DNA of 64,000 nucleotides, taken from contig NZ_PCOZ01000003.1 in the NCBI RefSeq assembly GCF_002979555.1, positions 422,483 to 486,482 of the forward strand, written 5' to 3'. Position 1 is the first letter of the stretch, and the number at the start of each line of letters is the position of its first letter. Shown in pieces: positions 9,125-17,411 of this stretch. The notes under the pieces were generated by a model. That model saw only the letters and a list, made by a program, of their open reading frames with translations, ran no database searches and had not been told where the DNA came from. This DNA comes from Pseudomonas sp. MYb60 (GTDB taxonomy: Bacteria > Pseudomonadota > Gammaproteobacteria > Pseudomonadales > Pseudomonadaceae). The position numbers and the translations under genes were made by a program.

Positions 9125-11650
9125 TCAATTAACCGAGGCGTTTTCGCCTTGGGCGTTACGACGCTTGGTCGCGGGCTCCAACGCTTGCTTACGCTGCTGC
9201 AACGCCTCCAGCAATCCGAAGTCCTGCGGGAAGTCGTCGACCTGGATGGCGTGGTCGGCGTACTCCACGTAGCGCCCCAGCAGTGCGTCTTCGTCGTCGC
9301 TGATCAGGTCCAGCGCCCGCGCCTTCACGCGCCAGGCAGTGAACGCTGTGGCAGAAATCGGCATCGGCTCGATCAGGCCTTGCTTGACCGCAGACTTGAG
9401 GCGCGTCTCGACCAACGCCACTTGCGGCAACAGCCGGAAACCCAGTTCGCCGTAAGCCAGCTTGTCGATTTCCGCCCTCGGTATATAGGAGTTCGCCAGT
9501 AAACGGTCGCGGGTTTCCCCCGGGGTCTGCACCACGTCCGCGACCTGGGCCAGTAAGCGGTCCGAGGGTTTACGCAGTGGAATGCCGAACGGGAAACTCA
9601 AGCCGCGTACCACGGCAGCAGCAGGTTTGGAGGGATAGTTGTCGAGCACTTCGGCCAGGGCTTCATGGGCACGCAGCAATGCATCCTGGGCTGACCAGTG
9701 CACCAGCGGCAGGTCGGCCTGGGGCCGGCCGTCATCCTCGAAGCGCTTGAGCACGCAGGACAAAATGTACAGCTGCGACAGAATATCCCCCAGGCGCCCG
9801 GTGATACTTTCCTTGCGCTTGAGGGCGCCGCCCAGCACGCCCATGGAAACGTCCGAGATCAACGCGAGCACCACCGACAGACGATTGGCCTGGCGATAGT
9901 AGGACGCCAGCGCTGGGTCGGTCTTGGCCGGGGCGGAAATGAGCCGGCCGGCCGTAAGGGAATGCACCGCTGCACGCACGGTATTGGCAAGCACAAAACT
10001 CACATGACCGAACATTGCGCTGTCGAAGTCTGCCAGCGCCTGACGCCGATCCGGGTTGCGCGCGGCCTCCATCTCGCGGAACACATACGGATGGCAACGG
10101 ATCAGCCCCTGGCCATAGATGATCAGGCAGCGGGTCATGATGTTCGCGCCTTCCACAGTAATGGCGATGGGGCTTTGCTGGTAAGCGCGGGCCAGGAAAT
10201 TGTTCGGGCCCATGCAGATGCCCTTGCCTGCAACGATGTCCATGCCGTCATTGACGATGATCCGCGCACGCTCGGTGACGTGGTACTTGGCGATGGCCGA
10301 GATCACCGAAGGTTTTTCACCTGCATCCAGCGACGCCACCGACACCTTGCGCACCGCATCGCAGGCATACAGGTGCCCGGCCATGCGCGCGAGTGGCGCC
10401 TGCACGCCTTCAAATTTTCCGATAGGCAAGCCAAACTGTTTACGCATGGCAGCGTAGGCCGTGGTACCACGCACCGCGACCTTGCCCAGGCCGACGTTGG
10501 CCGACGGCAAGGAAATCGCCCGCCCCGCCGCCAGGCATTCCATCAACATGCGCCAGCCGTTGCCAACCTGTTCGCGGCCACCGATCACCCATTCCAGCGG
10601 AATGAAAACATCCTTGCCGGTAGTAGGACCGTTCTGGAACACGGCATTGAGTGGCCAATGGCGACGGCCACTGTTCACCCCCGGATGGGACGTTGGAATC
10701 AGGGCACAGGTGATGCCCAGCGAACCGGGAGCGCCAAGCAAGCCGTCCGGGTCTTCCGCGCGAAAGGCCAGGCCCAGCACCGTGGCAATCGGCCCCAGGG
10801 TGATGTAGCGCTTGTCCCAGGTCACACGAAAACCCAGTACTTCCTCACCTTCGTGGGTGCCTTTGCAGACGATGCCCAAGTCGGGAATCGCTCCCGCGTC
10901 GGAGCCTGCATAGGGGCTGGTCAACGCAAAGCACGGGATGTCTTCACCGCGCGCCAGGCGTGGCAGGTAGTAATTGCGCTGGGCGTCGGTGCCGTAATGC
11001 AAGAGCAATTCGGCTGGCCCCAGGGAGTTGGGCACCATCACCGAAATCGCCGCCGCCGAGCAGCGCGTCGACAGTTTCATCACCACCTGGGAATGCGCGT
11101 AGTGGGAGAAACCCTTGCCGCCGTATTGCTTGGGAATGATCATGCCGAGGAACCCGGCGTCCTTGGTGTACTGCCAGCCTTGGGGCGACATGTCCTGCCA
11201 GATCTGGGTGGTTTCCCAGTCGTTGGCGATGTCGCACAGGGTTTCCACTTCGTTGTCGAGGAAGGCTTGCTCCTCGGCACTGAGGCTCGCCGGCGCGGCC
11301 TGCAGCAGGCGCTCCCAGTTTGGCTTGCCGCTGAACAGCTCGGCGTCCCACCACACGGTGCCAGACTCGATAGCGGCGCGCTCGGTGTCGGACATCGCCG
11401 GCATGATGCTGCGAAACAGGCCCAGGGCCTTGCCGGTCAGCGCGCGACGCCGCAAGGGTTTGACCGCCAGCAACAATGCGGGCGCGATCACCACCACCGC
11501 AGCGACGGTGGCGCCGGAAGCGCCGACCCCGTTGAACAGATAACCCGCCGCCAACCAGATGAGGCCTGCGCCCAACCAGAGGATGGCGGCAGCTTGTCGA
11601 TACGCCAGGGCAATCGCTGCTGCGACACCCGCCAATAACCAGATAACCAT
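9125..11650 (-). CDS. fadE: acyl-CoA dehydrogenase FadE
   Basis: An 841-residue protein that collinearly resembles the E. coli membrane-associated acyl-CoA dehydrogenase FadE. It has an N-terminal hydrophobic region (about residues 1-65, two or three helices), then the GTVWWDAELFSGKPNWE and CFALTSPYAGSDAGAIPD motifs and the ACAD core and C-terminal FadE extension. It performs the FAD-dependent first step of beta-oxidation. The ATG at 11650 follows GAGGTATCCC; the extension to 11683 lacks a ribosome site. The 5' region carries a TTCAAA-N6-TTTGAA palindrome similar to one before alkB. Chain-length preference cannot be read from the sequence. Confidence 0.93.
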   Translation of the reverse strand: MVIWLLAGVAAAIALAYRQAAAILWLGAGLIWLAAGYLFNGVGASGATVAAVVVIAPALLLAVKPLRRRALTGKALGLFRSIMPAMSDTERAAIESGTVWWDAELFSGKPNWERLLQAAPASLSAEEQAFLDNEVETLCDIANDWETTQIWQDMSPQGWQYTKDAGFLGMIIPKQYGGKGFSHYAHSQVVMKLSTRCSAAAISVMVPNSLGPAELLLHYGTDAQRNYYLPRLARGEDIPCFALTSPYAGSDAGAIPDLGIVCKGTHEGEEVLGFRVTWDKRYITLGPIATVLGLAFRAEDPDGLLGAPGSLGITCALIPTSHPGVNSGRRHWPLNAVFQNGPTTGKDVFIPLEWVIGGREQVGNGWRMLMECLAAGRAISLPSANVGLGKVAVRGTTAYAAMRKQFGLPIGKFEGVQAPLARMAGHLYACDAVRKVSVASLDAGEKPSVISAIAKYHVTERARIIVNDGMDIVAGKGICMGPNNFLARAYQQSPIAITVEGANIMTRCLIIYGQGLIRCHPYVFREMEAARNPDRRQALADFDSAMFGHVSFVLANTVRAAVHSLTAGRLISAPAKTDPALASYYRQANRLSVVLALISDVSMGVLGGALKRKESITGRLGDILSQLYILSCVLKRFEDDGRPQADLPLVHWSAQDALLRAHEALAEVLDNYPSKPAAAVVRGLSFPFGIPLRKPSDRLLAQVADVVQTPGETRDRLLANSYIPRAEIDKLAYGELGFRLLPQVALVETRLKSAVKQGLIEPMPISATAFTAWRVKARALDLISDDEDALLGRYVEYADHAIQVDDFPQDFGLLEALQQRKQALEPATKRRNAQGENASVN

Positions 11651-11698
11651 GGGATACCTCGACTCGTTTAGACCACACTGCAAATCCGCAACGCCAGA

Positions 11699-11718
11699 TT
11701 CAAATTATGTTTTGAAAT
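11699..11718. promoter_or_regulatory. palindrome TTCAAA-N6-TTTGAA upstream of fadE
   Basis: A perfect 6-bp inverted repeat at 11699-11716, about 50-70 nt before the fadE start. Extended to 20 nt (TTCAAATTATGTTTTGAAAT) it matches 16 of 20 positions of the element upstream of alkB with identical spacing. A shared operator is likely, though AT-rich promoters raise the chance of coincidence. Confidence 0.5.
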
Positions 11719-11863
11719 TTTTATTTAATCGCTAGGCAAAAAAAACGCGGCTGAACCTGTCAGCCTTCCCGTTCCGATACAACACCGTGCACGTGAGGAT
11801 GAACCACTGGACGAAGGCAACACGATGCGCTTGGCACCCTCCTCCCTCATCCTCGACGAGCCG

Positions 11864-13318
11864 TCAAAACGCGTAGGTTGCCGACAGGCTGAACACGTCA
11901 CCCGAAGACTCGGCCTTGCCATCAAGCCTCGCAGCCCCGAGACGGTCGACGTTCTGTGTCTTGAGCTTGACCTCCTGAACGAACTGGTGCGAATACGCCG
12001 CGTCAATCGTCAGGCCCTTGACCGCCTTGACGTCGTACCCGGCGCCCAGGGACAGGAATGTGCGATCGCCATCCGGGATCCGTGGGTCACGGGTCGAATT
12101 GCGGGTCGGCGTCTGGTCCAGCGCGACACCGGCGCGCAAGGTCAGCTCATCGGTGACGCGGTAGTCACCGCCGAGGGAGTACATCCAGGTGTTCTTGTAG
12201 TTATAGGGAATGGACACGATGGTCATGTCGCCGGACTTGAGCGTCAGGTCTTTGAACGACGACCACTCGGTCCACACCACGCTCGCGCCGAGGGTGAAAC
12301 GGTCGCTGAACACGTGTACCCAGTCGAGGCCCGCCGTTGCCGGGATATCCAGCTGGGTGCTGGCGTGGGCGCCATCAGGGTACAGCGCGAGGCCCGGGTA
12401 AGCCTGGCTGACCAACGTGCCGCTGCCGAACGGGCTGGGTTCAGTCATGAGGGCCCGGTTGTACGCATCCGCGCGAATGTTGTACTTGCCCGTCATCTTG
12501 TTTTTGATCTTGGCGTGGTAGTTCAAACCCAGCGTGTCACGGTCAGTGGGTTTCCAGGTAACCCCGGTAAACCAGCCTGCCGAGATATTGTCGACCTTGA
12601 CCCGAATCAGTGCCCCGCCCACACCCGAAGGCAGGTCGATTGTGCCCAGGATGGGGTCCTGGGAGCTGGAAGCTGCGGAGAACAAATCGATATTCTGGCT
12701 CACGAAACCTTTGCTGTGCTGCACGATGACCCCGGCACCGAGGGAGAACTGGTCATTGACCTTGAACGCCAGCGATCCGGTCAGGCCCACGGTTTCGATC
12801 TTGGTATCCACGGCAAAGTCGCGCACCTTGGAGTCCTCGTTCCAGGTGGAGCGCATGCCCTGTGGCACCACCTGACTCAAGCCGAAGGCAAACCGGTCGC
12901 CCAGCGGCATCACCATGAAGCCGGTGGGCAACCAGGCCGTAAAGCCGCCCTCGCCACCGTTGTTGTTGTTCACCGTGGTGGCGGCCGTATCAGGGAATCC
13001 GTTGTCCCCAATCGGCGTATTCGAGGTAGGGTTGCCGAGATAGTCGTAGGCATCGCCCTTGTACTTGATCTTGATGCGCGCGTAGTCGACGGTGAATTGA
13101 GCCACGTTGTGCTCGACGAACGCCATGGCGGCGGGGTTGTTGTAGGCCGAACTCGGGTCGTTCTTGAACAGCGAGCCACCGGCAAATGCACGGCCCCAGC
13201 CGGGCGCGCCGTAGGTGGGCGTCGAGAATCCGCCGGCGTGTGCAGTGCCCACCGCGACCAGGCTACCCAACAGTGCCAATCCAACGGCAGCCCGCATCTG
13301 TTGTTTCTTATTATTCAT
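11864..13318 (-). CDS. FadL/OmpP1/TodX-family outer membrane hydrocarbon/fatty acid channel
   Basis: A 484-residue outer membrane protein with a signal peptide (cleavage after VGTAHA, near residue 30), alternating amphipathic strands through the body and a C-terminal phenylalanine (SLSATYAF), the hallmark of a beta-barrel. The N-terminus after cleavage (GGFSTPTYGAPGWGRAFAG) and the segment NNPAAMAFVEHNVAQFTVDY match the FadL/TodX hatch region. FadL proteins bring long-chain fatty acids or hydrocarbons across the outer membrane, fitting its place between praB and fadE. The ATG at 13318 has AAGGATTGGAG upstream. Confidence 0.9.
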   Translation of the reverse strand: MNNKKQQMRAAVGLALLGSLVAVGTAHAGGFSTPTYGAPGWGRAFAGGSLFKNDPSSAYNNPAAMAFVEHNVAQFTVDYARIKIKYKGDAYDYLGNPTSNTPIGDNGFPDTAATTVNNNNGGEGGFTAWLPTGFMVMPLGDRFAFGLSQVVPQGMRSTWNEDSKVRDFAVDTKIETVGLTGSLAFKVNDQFSLGAGVIVQHSKGFVSQNIDLFSAASSSQDPILGTIDLPSGVGGALIRVKVDNISAGWFTGVTWKPTDRDTLGLNYHAKIKNKMTGKYNIRADAYNRALMTEPSPFGSGTLVSQAYPGLALYPDGAHASTQLDIPATAGLDWVHVFSDRFTLGASVVWTEWSSFKDLTLKSGDMTIVSIPYNYKNTWMYSLGGDYRVTDELTLRAGVALDQTPTRNSTRDPRIPDGDRTFLSLGAGYDVKAVKGLTIDAAYSHQFVQEVKLKTQNVDRLGAARLDGKAESSGDVFSLSATYAF

Positions 13319-13373
13319 GCTCCAATCCTTCTCATTAGCCACGAACCACGAAATACCCTGTCGTCATCACCCG

Positions 13374-13399
13374 GTAGGTGCCTCGTGTGAGGCACCTAC
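13374..13399. terminator. stable hairpin after praB (11-bp perfect stem)
   Basis: GTAGGTGCCTC, loop GTGT, GAGGCACCTAC, flanked by a further ATCACCCG/CGGGTGAT pair. It lies between the praB stop (13436) and the fadL start. There is no U-run after it on either strand, so it may be an mRNA-processing or attenuating hairpin rather than a classic terminator. Confidence 0.55.
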
Positions 13400-13435
13400 T
13401 GACAGCGGGTGATCACGCCTTCTGCAACGCTGCTA

Positions 13436-13963
13436 TCAAGGGATGATCGTGATGCCCGGCACCGTTACCGTCAGGCTTTGAATGGTGCAGTTCTGGTTTC
13501 CGGTGCCCGTGGTGTGGCCGGTCAGCGGCTGGTTGGTAATGGTGAGCACGTTGGTGCTGTTGTTGAAGCTGCCGGTGAGGGTGTTGGCCCCACAATCGGT
13601 GGCCGGGAACAACAGGCTGCGGGCAATGGTGTAGCCCACGTTGGTGACCGTGCCGGTGCTCAAGCTGGTGGCACTCAGTACCCAGCCTGGGCTAGGGATA
13701 TTTTTCAGCGTCGGCAACGCGCACAGCCCGCCGCCGGTGAGGGATGCACTGGTGATGGTGGCGACACCGCCAGCAACATTGCCGGAGAAGGTGATACCGC
13801 AGGTGACCGCGGCGCCGAAAGAGGAAGGCGATTGCACGGTGAGGCTACCGGCGGAGGTGGTGAACGGACCATTCGGGCTGATGCTGAACGCATTTGCCAT
13901 TGAAGCTGCACCCATGCAGACAGCCAAAGCAGACAACGAAACGAGGGCTTTCAACGTTTTCAT
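13436..13963 (-). CDS. praB: PraB-like alkane-oxidation-associated exported protein
   Basis: A 175-residue exported protein. The signal peptide (MKTLKALVSLSALAVCMGAA..ANA) ends near residue 26. The mature part is a small, Gly/Ser/Thr-rich beta-type protein with paired cysteines and the opening FSISPNGPFTTSAGSL, which matches what I recall of the P. aeruginosa alkane oxidation activator PraB (reported to support growth on hexadecane). It is preceded by GAGGAACAATA. It lies beside a diverged paralogue and alkB, which strengthens the call. Its biochemical action is unknown; a surface-active or alkane-wetting role is only inference. Confidence 0.75.
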   Translation of the reverse strand: MKTLKALVSLSALAVCMGAASMANAFSISPNGPFTTSAGSLTVQSPSSFGAAVTCGITFSGNVAGGVATITSASLTGGGLCALPTLKNIPSPGWVLSATSLSTGTVTNVGYTIARSLLFPATDCGANTLTGSFNNSTNVLTITNQPLTGHTTGTGNQNCTIQSLTVTVPGITIIP

Positions 13964-14099
13964 TATTGTTCCTCACATGTTGTGGCGAGTCATTTCGCCG
14001 GGGGTAATGGCCATGAACGAGAAGTCACGGTGAAACACAGCAGAACGTCCCTTTCCAGCCAAATCTCAATTCAATTACCGCACTGACAGCCGCGGGTAT

Positions 14100-14594
14100 T
14101 TACTCGACAACTTTGAAGGTGGGCGGCATCTTGATCGACACGGCCTTGATCGTGCAGTCGTCGCCAATCGGAACATTGCTCGCTTCCAACTTGCCGGTGG
14201 CGTTGTCCCAGGTGCCCTCCGCCGTTGACGGGCCGCACTTGCCACCCAGGCCAAAGGCGTGGACATCCACGGCGATCTTCGACATCGACCCGCTCTTGGC
14301 GTCCTTGGCCACCAGCACCCACGGCAAGTTGATGGCTTCGACGCGACTGCACTTGAGGCCGCCGTCGAATTCGACCTTGTCGACATTCACCGAAGAACCA
14401 TCGGCCGCCACCTTGCCGGCGACCTTGATGGTGCAGTCGGCGCTGATCAGCGCGCCTTTGGAGAAGCTGATGGGGCCCTGGGCCGTTAATGCGCTGCCCG
14501 CCGGCTCGATGCGGGCGGCCTGGGCCTGGTGATAGGCGATCAGCCCCAACGCAGCCAGGAGGATGTGGGTGGTGAACGTGGCAGGTGTTTGCAT
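14100..14594 (-). CDS. second PraB-like exported protein (paralogue)
   Basis: A 164-residue protein with a signal peptide ending near QAQAARIEP. The mature part begins RIEPAGSALTAQGPISFSK and continues with C-T-I-K...VDKVEFDGG-L-K-C, LPWVLV and a late D-C-T-I-K-A. The Ile-x-Pro-x-Gly opening and cysteine spacing parallel the neighbouring praB, so the two look like a tandem duplication that has diverged greatly. ATG at 14594 follows GGAAGGG; an ORF extension to 14693 has no ribosome site. Role presumed to be alkane uptake or oxidation from context. Confidence 0.65.
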   Translation of the reverse strand: MQTPATFTTHILLAALGLIAYHQAQAARIEPAGSALTAQGPISFSKGALISADCTIKVAGKVAADGSSVNVDKVEFDGGLKCSRVEAINLPWVLVAKDAKSGSMSKIAVDVHAFGLGGKCGPSTAEGTWDNATGKLEASNVPIGDDCTIKAVSIKMPPTFKVVE

Positions 14595-14729
14595 GGTGTA
14601 CGCCCTTCCCTTGAAATTATTGTTGTTCGGGTCAAACCACTTGCTTGAAACAGGATCGGTAAACGTGGGGCGATGAAATCCTGCGCGATACACAGATCCC
14701 GAGTTGAACGCTGGACGCGTTAGTTCAAA

Positions 14730-16010
14730 TCAAAACGGCTTGGCACTGCCGCTGTACTTCTCCAGATACTTCAAGCGCTGTGACGGTTGAAGATTGGTCA
14801 GGTGGATATCACCGGCATAGTGATTCAACACACGATGGTCCATGCGCCGTCGCCACAAGTACGGCACATAGGCCCACACGATCATGCTTGCGTAACCGTA
14901 GGGAAGTTGCGGCGACTCGTCGAAGTGGCGCAGTGACTGATAACTGCGCGTGGGGTTGGCATGGTGATCGGAATGCCGTTGCAACTGGAACAGGAAGATA
15001 TTGGTGACGATGCGATTGCTGTTCCAGGAATGGCGCGGCGAACAACGTTCATAACGACCGTTGGGCAACTTCTGGCGTTTGAGCCCGTAGTGCTCGACGT
15101 AGTTGACCACTTCCAACAGCGAAAACCCGTAGATGCCCTGGATGATCAGGAACGGAATCACCGCAGCCCCCAGCCAGGCAATCATCGCGCCCCACAGCAC
15201 CACGCTGTACATCCACGCGCTGAGCACGCCGTTTTTCCAGTGCCAGGCCGGCAGGCCGAGCTTGCGCAGCCGTTCGCGCTCCAGGTTCCACGCCGAGTGG
15301 GCGCTGAACCACACCGAGCGCGGCAGGAACGCCCAGAAGCTCTCCCCCAGCCGCGAGCTGGCCGGGTCTTCCGGCGTGGCGACGCGCACATGGTGGCCAC
15401 GGTTATGTTCGGTGTAGAAGTGCCCGTAGAACGTCGGCGCCAGGGTGACCTTGGCCAGGAACACTTCCAGCGCGTTGGGCTTGTGTCCCAATTCATGGGC
15501 GGTGTTGATCGCGATGCCAGTGGCCGCACCCGTCGACATGGCCATGCCCAGGTATGTGAACCAGCTGGGCTCGCCATGCAGTTGGGCGCGGGCAGTCACG
15601 AAACTCGCGGCCTGGCACAGCCAGCTCGAAGGGTCCAGGTGGGCGGCGGCTTGCAACAAGCCACCGCCGATGATCCAACCGATACCTCCGGCCGCCAGCC
15701 AGCCGGTGACCACAACCGAAGCAATGACGAACACCACCCCGGTGTAGACGATCCAGCGATAGTAGCGTTGGGATTCCAAGTGGCTGACAGCGGACTCGGG
15801 CGGGTTGCTCACGTCTTCGCCAAGAAGGCCATCGATCAGCGGGATCAGGCCGAAGATCACCAGCACGCCGACCCACCACAAGGATTGGATACCGGTGCCG
15901 ATGGCCAACGCGCCGGACAGCAATGGCGTGGCCAAAGGCATGATGCCCAGCCACCACAGGTGGCGCTTGCCATCGGCCCATACGCTCGGTGCAGCCAACG
16001 TCGGGTTCAT
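14730..16010 (-). CDS. alkB: alkane 1-monooxygenase AlkB
   Basis: A 426-residue integral membrane di-iron hydroxylase. The three histidine boxes are intact: NTAHELGHK, TEHNRGHHVRVATPEDPASS and LQRHSDHHANPTRSYQSL, along with the alkane-hydroxylase marker NYVEHYGLKRQ. Four to six hydrophobic helices precede and separate them. AlkB oxidises n-alkanes to 1-alkanols using electrons from a rubredoxin; no rubredoxin or rubredoxin reductase gene is in this window, so those must be elsewhere. The ATG at 16010 follows CGGAGGCTGTC. It overlaps by ATGA a possible 31-codon leader ORF. Confidence 0.93.
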   Translation of the reverse strand: MNPTLAAPSVWADGKRHLWWLGIMPLATPLLSGALAIGTGIQSLWWVGVLVIFGLIPLIDGLLGEDVSNPPESAVSHLESQRYYRWIVYTGVVFVIASVVVTGWLAAGGIGWIIGGGLLQAAAHLDPSSWLCQAASFVTARAQLHGEPSWFTYLGMAMSTGAATGIAINTAHELGHKPNALEVFLAKVTLAPTFYGHFYTEHNRGHHVRVATPEDPASSRLGESFWAFLPRSVWFSAHSAWNLERERLRKLGLPAWHWKNGVLSAWMYSVVLWGAMIAWLGAAVIPFLIIQGIYGFSLLEVVNYVEHYGLKRQKLPNGRYERCSPRHSWNSNRIVTNIFLFQLQRHSDHHANPTRSYQSLRHFDESPQLPYGYASMIVWAYVPYLWRRRMDHRVLNHYAGDIHLTNLQPSQRLKYLEKYSGSAKPF

Positions 16011-16102
16011 GACAGCCTCCGGCGCTGGGAAGCTGAAAACAGGTTCACGGAGCACGGGAAGCCCCAGGAATACAACCATGCGATAAAAGGCGTTTTTTTC
16101 AT
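16007..16102 (-). CDS. possible 31-residue leader peptide coupled to alkB
   Basis: An open frame of 31 codons (MKKTPFIAWLYSWGFPCSVN...) ends TCATGA, with its TGA overlapping the alkB ATG. A weak AAGAG lies 9 nt before its ATG. It is rich in aromatic and hydrophobic residues. Overlap geometry suggests translational coupling, but it could be chance; I have no homologue to point to. Confidence 0.3.
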   Translation of the reverse strand: MKKTPFIAWLYSWGFPCSVNLFSASQRRRLS

Positions 16103-16119
16103 TTTTATTCGCTCTTAGG

Positions 16120-16154
16120 CATTTCAAAAATCATTTCAAAATAAATATTGAAAT
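16120..16154. promoter_or_regulatory. operator candidate upstream of alkB (repeats of CATTTCAAAA, palindrome ATTTCAA-N8-TTGAAAT)
   Basis: CATTTCAAAA occurs twice (16120-16129 and 16132-16141), and the second copy forms the left arm of ATTTCAA-N8-TTGAAAT (16133-16154). It is about 125 nt before the alkB start and very AT-rich compared with its surroundings. The 20-mer at 16135-16154 matches the fadE element in 16 positions and the one at 17305 in 15. Confidence 0.5.
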
Positions 16155-16237
16155 ATTTTTTTAAATAAATAGCGCGGAATCGTTAGGTCGTCAACCATTT
16201 TTCCGACCCTTTCGGGCGTGACCGCGCAGTCTTTTTT

Positions 16238-17224
16238 TCAACCGATTGGCCAAGTCTCTAGACCAGGCTTTTCAGGGCTACGCGTGCGCTTGGCGACGTG
16301 CAGCACGAGGGTCGTCACCCGCGCCGTGGCGGTGATCGGCAGCATATGACCGCGCCCTTCCACCAGCTGCAGCTTCAGTCCAGGCACCTTGTCGGCCAGT
16401 GCCTGGCCATGGCGCCGGAAGTCGAGCACCTTGTCGCGCGCGCCGAAGATCAAGCCAATGGGCAGACTCAGTTGGGCGTAGCGCTTGACCATGTCGGGCA
16501 GATGATCGTTGACCAGGGCGATCTCGCTGGAGGCGGCGTAGAAGTTGTCCGGACGCATGCCCAACAGCCCGCCGCCACGGGTGGCGAAATCTTCGGGGGC
16601 ACGGTCCGGGGCAAATACGGCCTTGACCACCGAGCGCCGGGTCAATAGCCCCATGGGCACGGTCAGGGTGCGGGACACCCAGCGCCGCAACCACGCCGGT
16701 CGCACCGCCAGCGACCAGAACACCAGTGGCAACCTGGGTTGGGGATGGGTCAGTGGGGCCACCAGCACCAGGCCCGACACCGCGTGGGGGTGATCCAGCG
16801 CCAGCGCCAGGGAAATCGCCCCGCCCAGGGAGTGCCCCAGTACCAGCGGCTTCTCCAGGCCCAACGTGGCGATAAAACTGGCGATCTGCCGCGCCTGCGC
16901 CGGCAGGTCTGCAGCGGTGCCGGTGTGGCGGCTGGAATAACCCGAGCCCGGCCGATCGAGGCTGATCACGCGAAAGTGCTCGCGCAATTGGCCGGACAAC
17001 GCATAGGTCAGGTTGCGACTGCTGCCCATCAACCCGTGGATCATCACCAGCGGCGGACCTTTGCCCTCTTCGACGTAGTGAACGCGTTCGCCATTGACCT
17101 CCACCACGCGCCCGTTGATCGGAACGTTGGCTTCAATACGCCGCGTCATCCAGGCGCTGAAACCCCATGACACCGCGCTCAAACCCACGAACACGCTTGC
17201 AGCGACAACCCATCCAACCGCCAT
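16238..17224 (-). CDS. alpha/beta-fold hydrolase with N-terminal membrane anchor
   Basis: A 328-residue hydrolase. An uncleaved hydrophobic helix (about residues 3-23) anchors it. The core shows the oxyanion HG motif (PLVMIHGLMGSSRN), the nucleophile elbow GHSLGGAIS (Ser about residue 125) and a late GRGHMLPI with the catalytic His. It could be an esterase or lipase acting on fatty or alkyl esters. It is divergent from the flavin monooxygenase, with an AT-rich 187-nt control region between. In that setting, hydrolysis of the ester produced by a Baeyer-Villiger enzyme is an attractive inference. ATG at 17224 chosen over 17305 because of AGAGGG upstream. Confidence 0.82.
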   Translation of the reverse strand: MAVGWVVAASVFVGLSAVSWGFSAWMTRRIEANVPINGRVVEVNGERVHYVEEGKGPPLVMIHGLMGSSRNLTYALSGQLREHFRVISLDRPGSGYSSRHTGTAADLPAQARQIASFIATLGLEKPLVLGHSLGGAISLALALDHPHAVSGLVLVAPLTHPQPRLPLVFWSLAVRPAWLRRWVSRTLTVPMGLLTRRSVVKAVFAPDRAPEDFATRGGGLLGMRPDNFYAASSEIALVNDHLPDMVKRYAQLSLPIGLIFGARDKVLDFRRHGQALADKVPGLKLQLVEGRGHMLPITATARVTTLVLHVAKRTRSPEKPGLETWPIG

Positions 17225-17304
17225 AGCCCGGCCCTCTGCGTCCCTGCGGCTGGCGACCCGACCGGTATTGATCAAGGCCTCAACCGTCTGGTTCGAACAA
17301 ACCA

Positions 17305-17324
17305 TTCAAAATCTTTTTTAAAAT
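17305..17324. promoter_or_regulatory. TTCAAA-N7-TT(A)AAAT element in divergent promoter
   Basis: TTCAAAATCTTTTTTAAAAT lies between the hydrolase (minus) and monooxygenase (plus) starts and matches 15 of 20 positions of the alkB element, with one arm mismatched. It is a weaker third member of the shared-operator set. Confidence 0.35.
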
Positions 17325-17411
17325 AAGTAATTCAATTTTTCTTTGCAATGGTGTTCTATCTAAAAGACCGAACTCAAACAGGAGCGCCCCGATGCTTAGG
17401 AGTACCGCCCC

